34,033 nucleotides of DNA from an uncultured Chlorobiaceae bacterium. Its GTDB lineage: Bacteria > Bacteroidota > Chlorobiia > Chlorobiales > Chlorobiaceae. The notes under the pieces are model-generated. The model worked only from the letters and a program-made list of their open reading frames with translations, ran no database searches and was not told the origin of the DNA. Positions 32,557 through 34,033 of the stretch are shown piece by piece (position 1 is the first letter of the stretch; each line of letters begins with the position of its first letter). The translations under genes and the position numbers were made by a program. The stretch spans positions 1 to 34,033 of the forward strand of contig CAJAJL010000061.1 in assembly GCA_903940125.1 (NCBI GenBank), written 5' to 3'.

Positions 32557-32653
32557 TGCATGAGTCATTGTTGTGTTCATGGATGTTTTGTTTGTGTTGT
32601 AATTGGTTCTTGCTCGTACTTACTTTCAGATAATCAAGACTTTGCATTTTATT

Positions 32654-32677
32654 CGTTATAACATTATCTACATATCG
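32654..32677 (-). promoter_or_regulatory. ModE-type operator upstream of modA
   Basis: CGTTATAACATTATCTACATATCG spans these positions. It has the same length and layout as the E. coli modA operator as I remember it (CGTTATA, seven or eight bases, TACATAACG), with matching half-sites. It sits about 98 bases upstream of the modA start. In other bacteria ModE with bound molybdate represses modABC through such a site. Confidence 0.55.
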
Positions 32678-32753
32678 ATATTGAAAACCAAGACTTTTTT
32701 TAAAAAAATTATCCCCACATCAAGAAGAGGTAAGCCTCTTCAGTAGCAGAACC

Positions 32754-32921
32754 GGAAAGATTTCATTGGTGGAAAGAACTGTCATTCTTTCAGAAGATAC
32801 GATCATCCACGCCGACGACCTTCCATTGTCAATGCAAACACCGATTCTCGCCACTACGGTTACTCAAAAAAGTCTTACTGCAAAACTGGACACCATTGCA
32901 TACGAAATGGCAGGGTACTGA
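32754..32921 (+). pseudogene. Remnant of a sigma-54 activator (NifA-like), central-domain end
   Basis: The plus strand reads VERTVILSEDTIIHADDLPL and on to YEMAGY, then a stop. This matches the end of the AAA+ domain and the following linker of NifA-type enhancer-binding proteins (ERAVLLSE...IHAxDLP). The upstream ATPase part, including GAFTGA, and the downstream helix-turn-helix are missing. There is no start codon, so it is not a gene. It marks a former nifA-like gene next to nifH. Confidence 0.6.
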
Positions 32922-33168
32922 GCTTGAAAATGCAGCAGTTCGGCACCAATTATAAAAAGTTCAGGTAAAAGTTTCCAATCAGCCTGGCCCGTGCCCATTC
33001 ATCTCTTTAACGGGCGAGGCAGCTCTTCCCATTGACCAGCACAAAGTGGACGCCTGAGCAGAACCCCTCATACGAAGAACATTTATGTAGTTTTTTTCAG
33101 GTTTTTCTTCTGAAATGTTGCCATTTACTGTAATGATGTTATGTGCGTCAACAGGCTCTCCACCTCCC

Positions 33169-33184
33169 TGTCAAAAAAATAACA
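33169..33184 (+). promoter_or_regulatory. NifA upstream activator site (TGT-N10-ACA)
   Basis: TGTCAAAAAAATAACA fits the NifA binding consensus TGT-N10-ACA exactly. It lies about 90 bases upstream of the -24/-12 element, the usual distance. Chance matches to six fixed bases do occur, so the location adjacent to a sigma-54-like promoter carries most of the weight. Confidence 0.5.
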
Positions 33185-33274
33185 TTGTATTAACAGACCA
33201 AAACCCGTCTATGTCAAGGCCTTGAGTTGTCATCCCTTTTCCAAGACATAATAATTGCTCTGACAGATCAACCT

Positions 33275-33290
33275 TGGCGCGCTTTTTGTA
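33275..33290 (+). promoter_or_regulatory. Sigma-54 (-24/-12) promoter candidate for nifH
   Basis: TGGCGCGCTTTTTGTA compares with the consensus TGGCACG-N4-TTGCW. The -24 GG and the 12-base spacing are exact; the -24 box has one change (A to G) and the -12 box has GT in place of GC. Expected transcription start is near 33300, leaving a leader of about 77 bases before the nifH ATG. Confidence 0.5.
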
Positions 33291-33365
33291 GCAAATAATG
33301 ATAATGATTCAGGATATCGATCATGGAATCCTGAAATTCTAATATTGATGACAATGAAAACCTAA

Positions 33366-34033
<668 letters not shown>

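Overview
The window reads as chromosomal DNA of a green sulfur bacterium (Chlorobiaceae-like). This is inferred from the NifH at the right edge, the neighbouring ModA, the general protein style and the scarcity of Shine-Dalgarno sequences; no database search was possible. It has three zones. Zone 1 (about 1-4,970) is gene-poor accessory DNA with toxin-antitoxin fragments and gene remnants. Zone 2 (4,971-31,731) is one long plus-strand gene run encoding an extracellular contractile injection system (eCIS; Afp/PVC-type phage-tail-like particle). Zone 3 (31,819-34,033) holds modA (minus strand) and the start of nifH (plus strand), with recognisable metal- and nitrogen-control sites.

Zone 1: a small ORF plus the 5' part of umuD occurs twice as a 327-bp direct repeat (738-1064 and 1883-2209). 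The copies flank a PIN-toxin/antitoxin pair. Only the right-hand umuD is full length, and no umuC follows it. Then come an orphan MNT nucleotidyltransferase (minus), a Phd/YefM antitoxin whose Txe/YoeB toxin survives only as about 15 codons, a small exported membrane protein (minus), and about 1.1 kb of AT-rich non-coding DNA that contains a good intrinsic terminator with no gene in front of it.

Zone 2: nineteen genes, mostly a few bases apart or overlapping by 4 bp. Order: sheath (819 aa, unusually long); tube; a zinc-ribbon gp26-like protein; a Pro-rich protein; the Pvc16/DUF4255 terminator cap; an AAA+ ATPase; a 75-aa protein; an 1,130-aa DUF4157-leader effector; tube-initiator protein; LysM protein; hub; spike; an 86-aa protein; gp25; two large wedge (gpJ/gp6-like) proteins; a gpI-like protein with a beta-rich tail; a 1,183-aa DUF6519/beta-helix protein; and a beta-sandwich protein. 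The structural genes would build one sheathed tube on a baseplate, and the ATPase and cap would serve assembly. The effector is the likely cargo. No clear tape measure, PAAR tip or Afp13-like fibre was recognised.

The most interesting object is the effector. After its conserved leader it carries a domain with a His-Gly plus Gly-Cys dyad in the arrangement of clan CD (caspase/gingipain/CHAT-like) cysteine peptidases, then a beta-rich segment, a small-residue hydrophobic hairpin with a 48-bp tandem duplication, and a helical end. Base composition falls sharply inside the leader (sampled lines: about 65% GC before, about 38-40% after), which suggests a swapped-in payload.

Zone 3: a ModE-like operator lies upstream of modA. 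A decayed NifA C-terminal fragment, a TGT-N10-ACA activator site and a sigma-54-like -24/-12 element precede nifH. modA has no modBC beside it; the eCIS lies where they might be expected.
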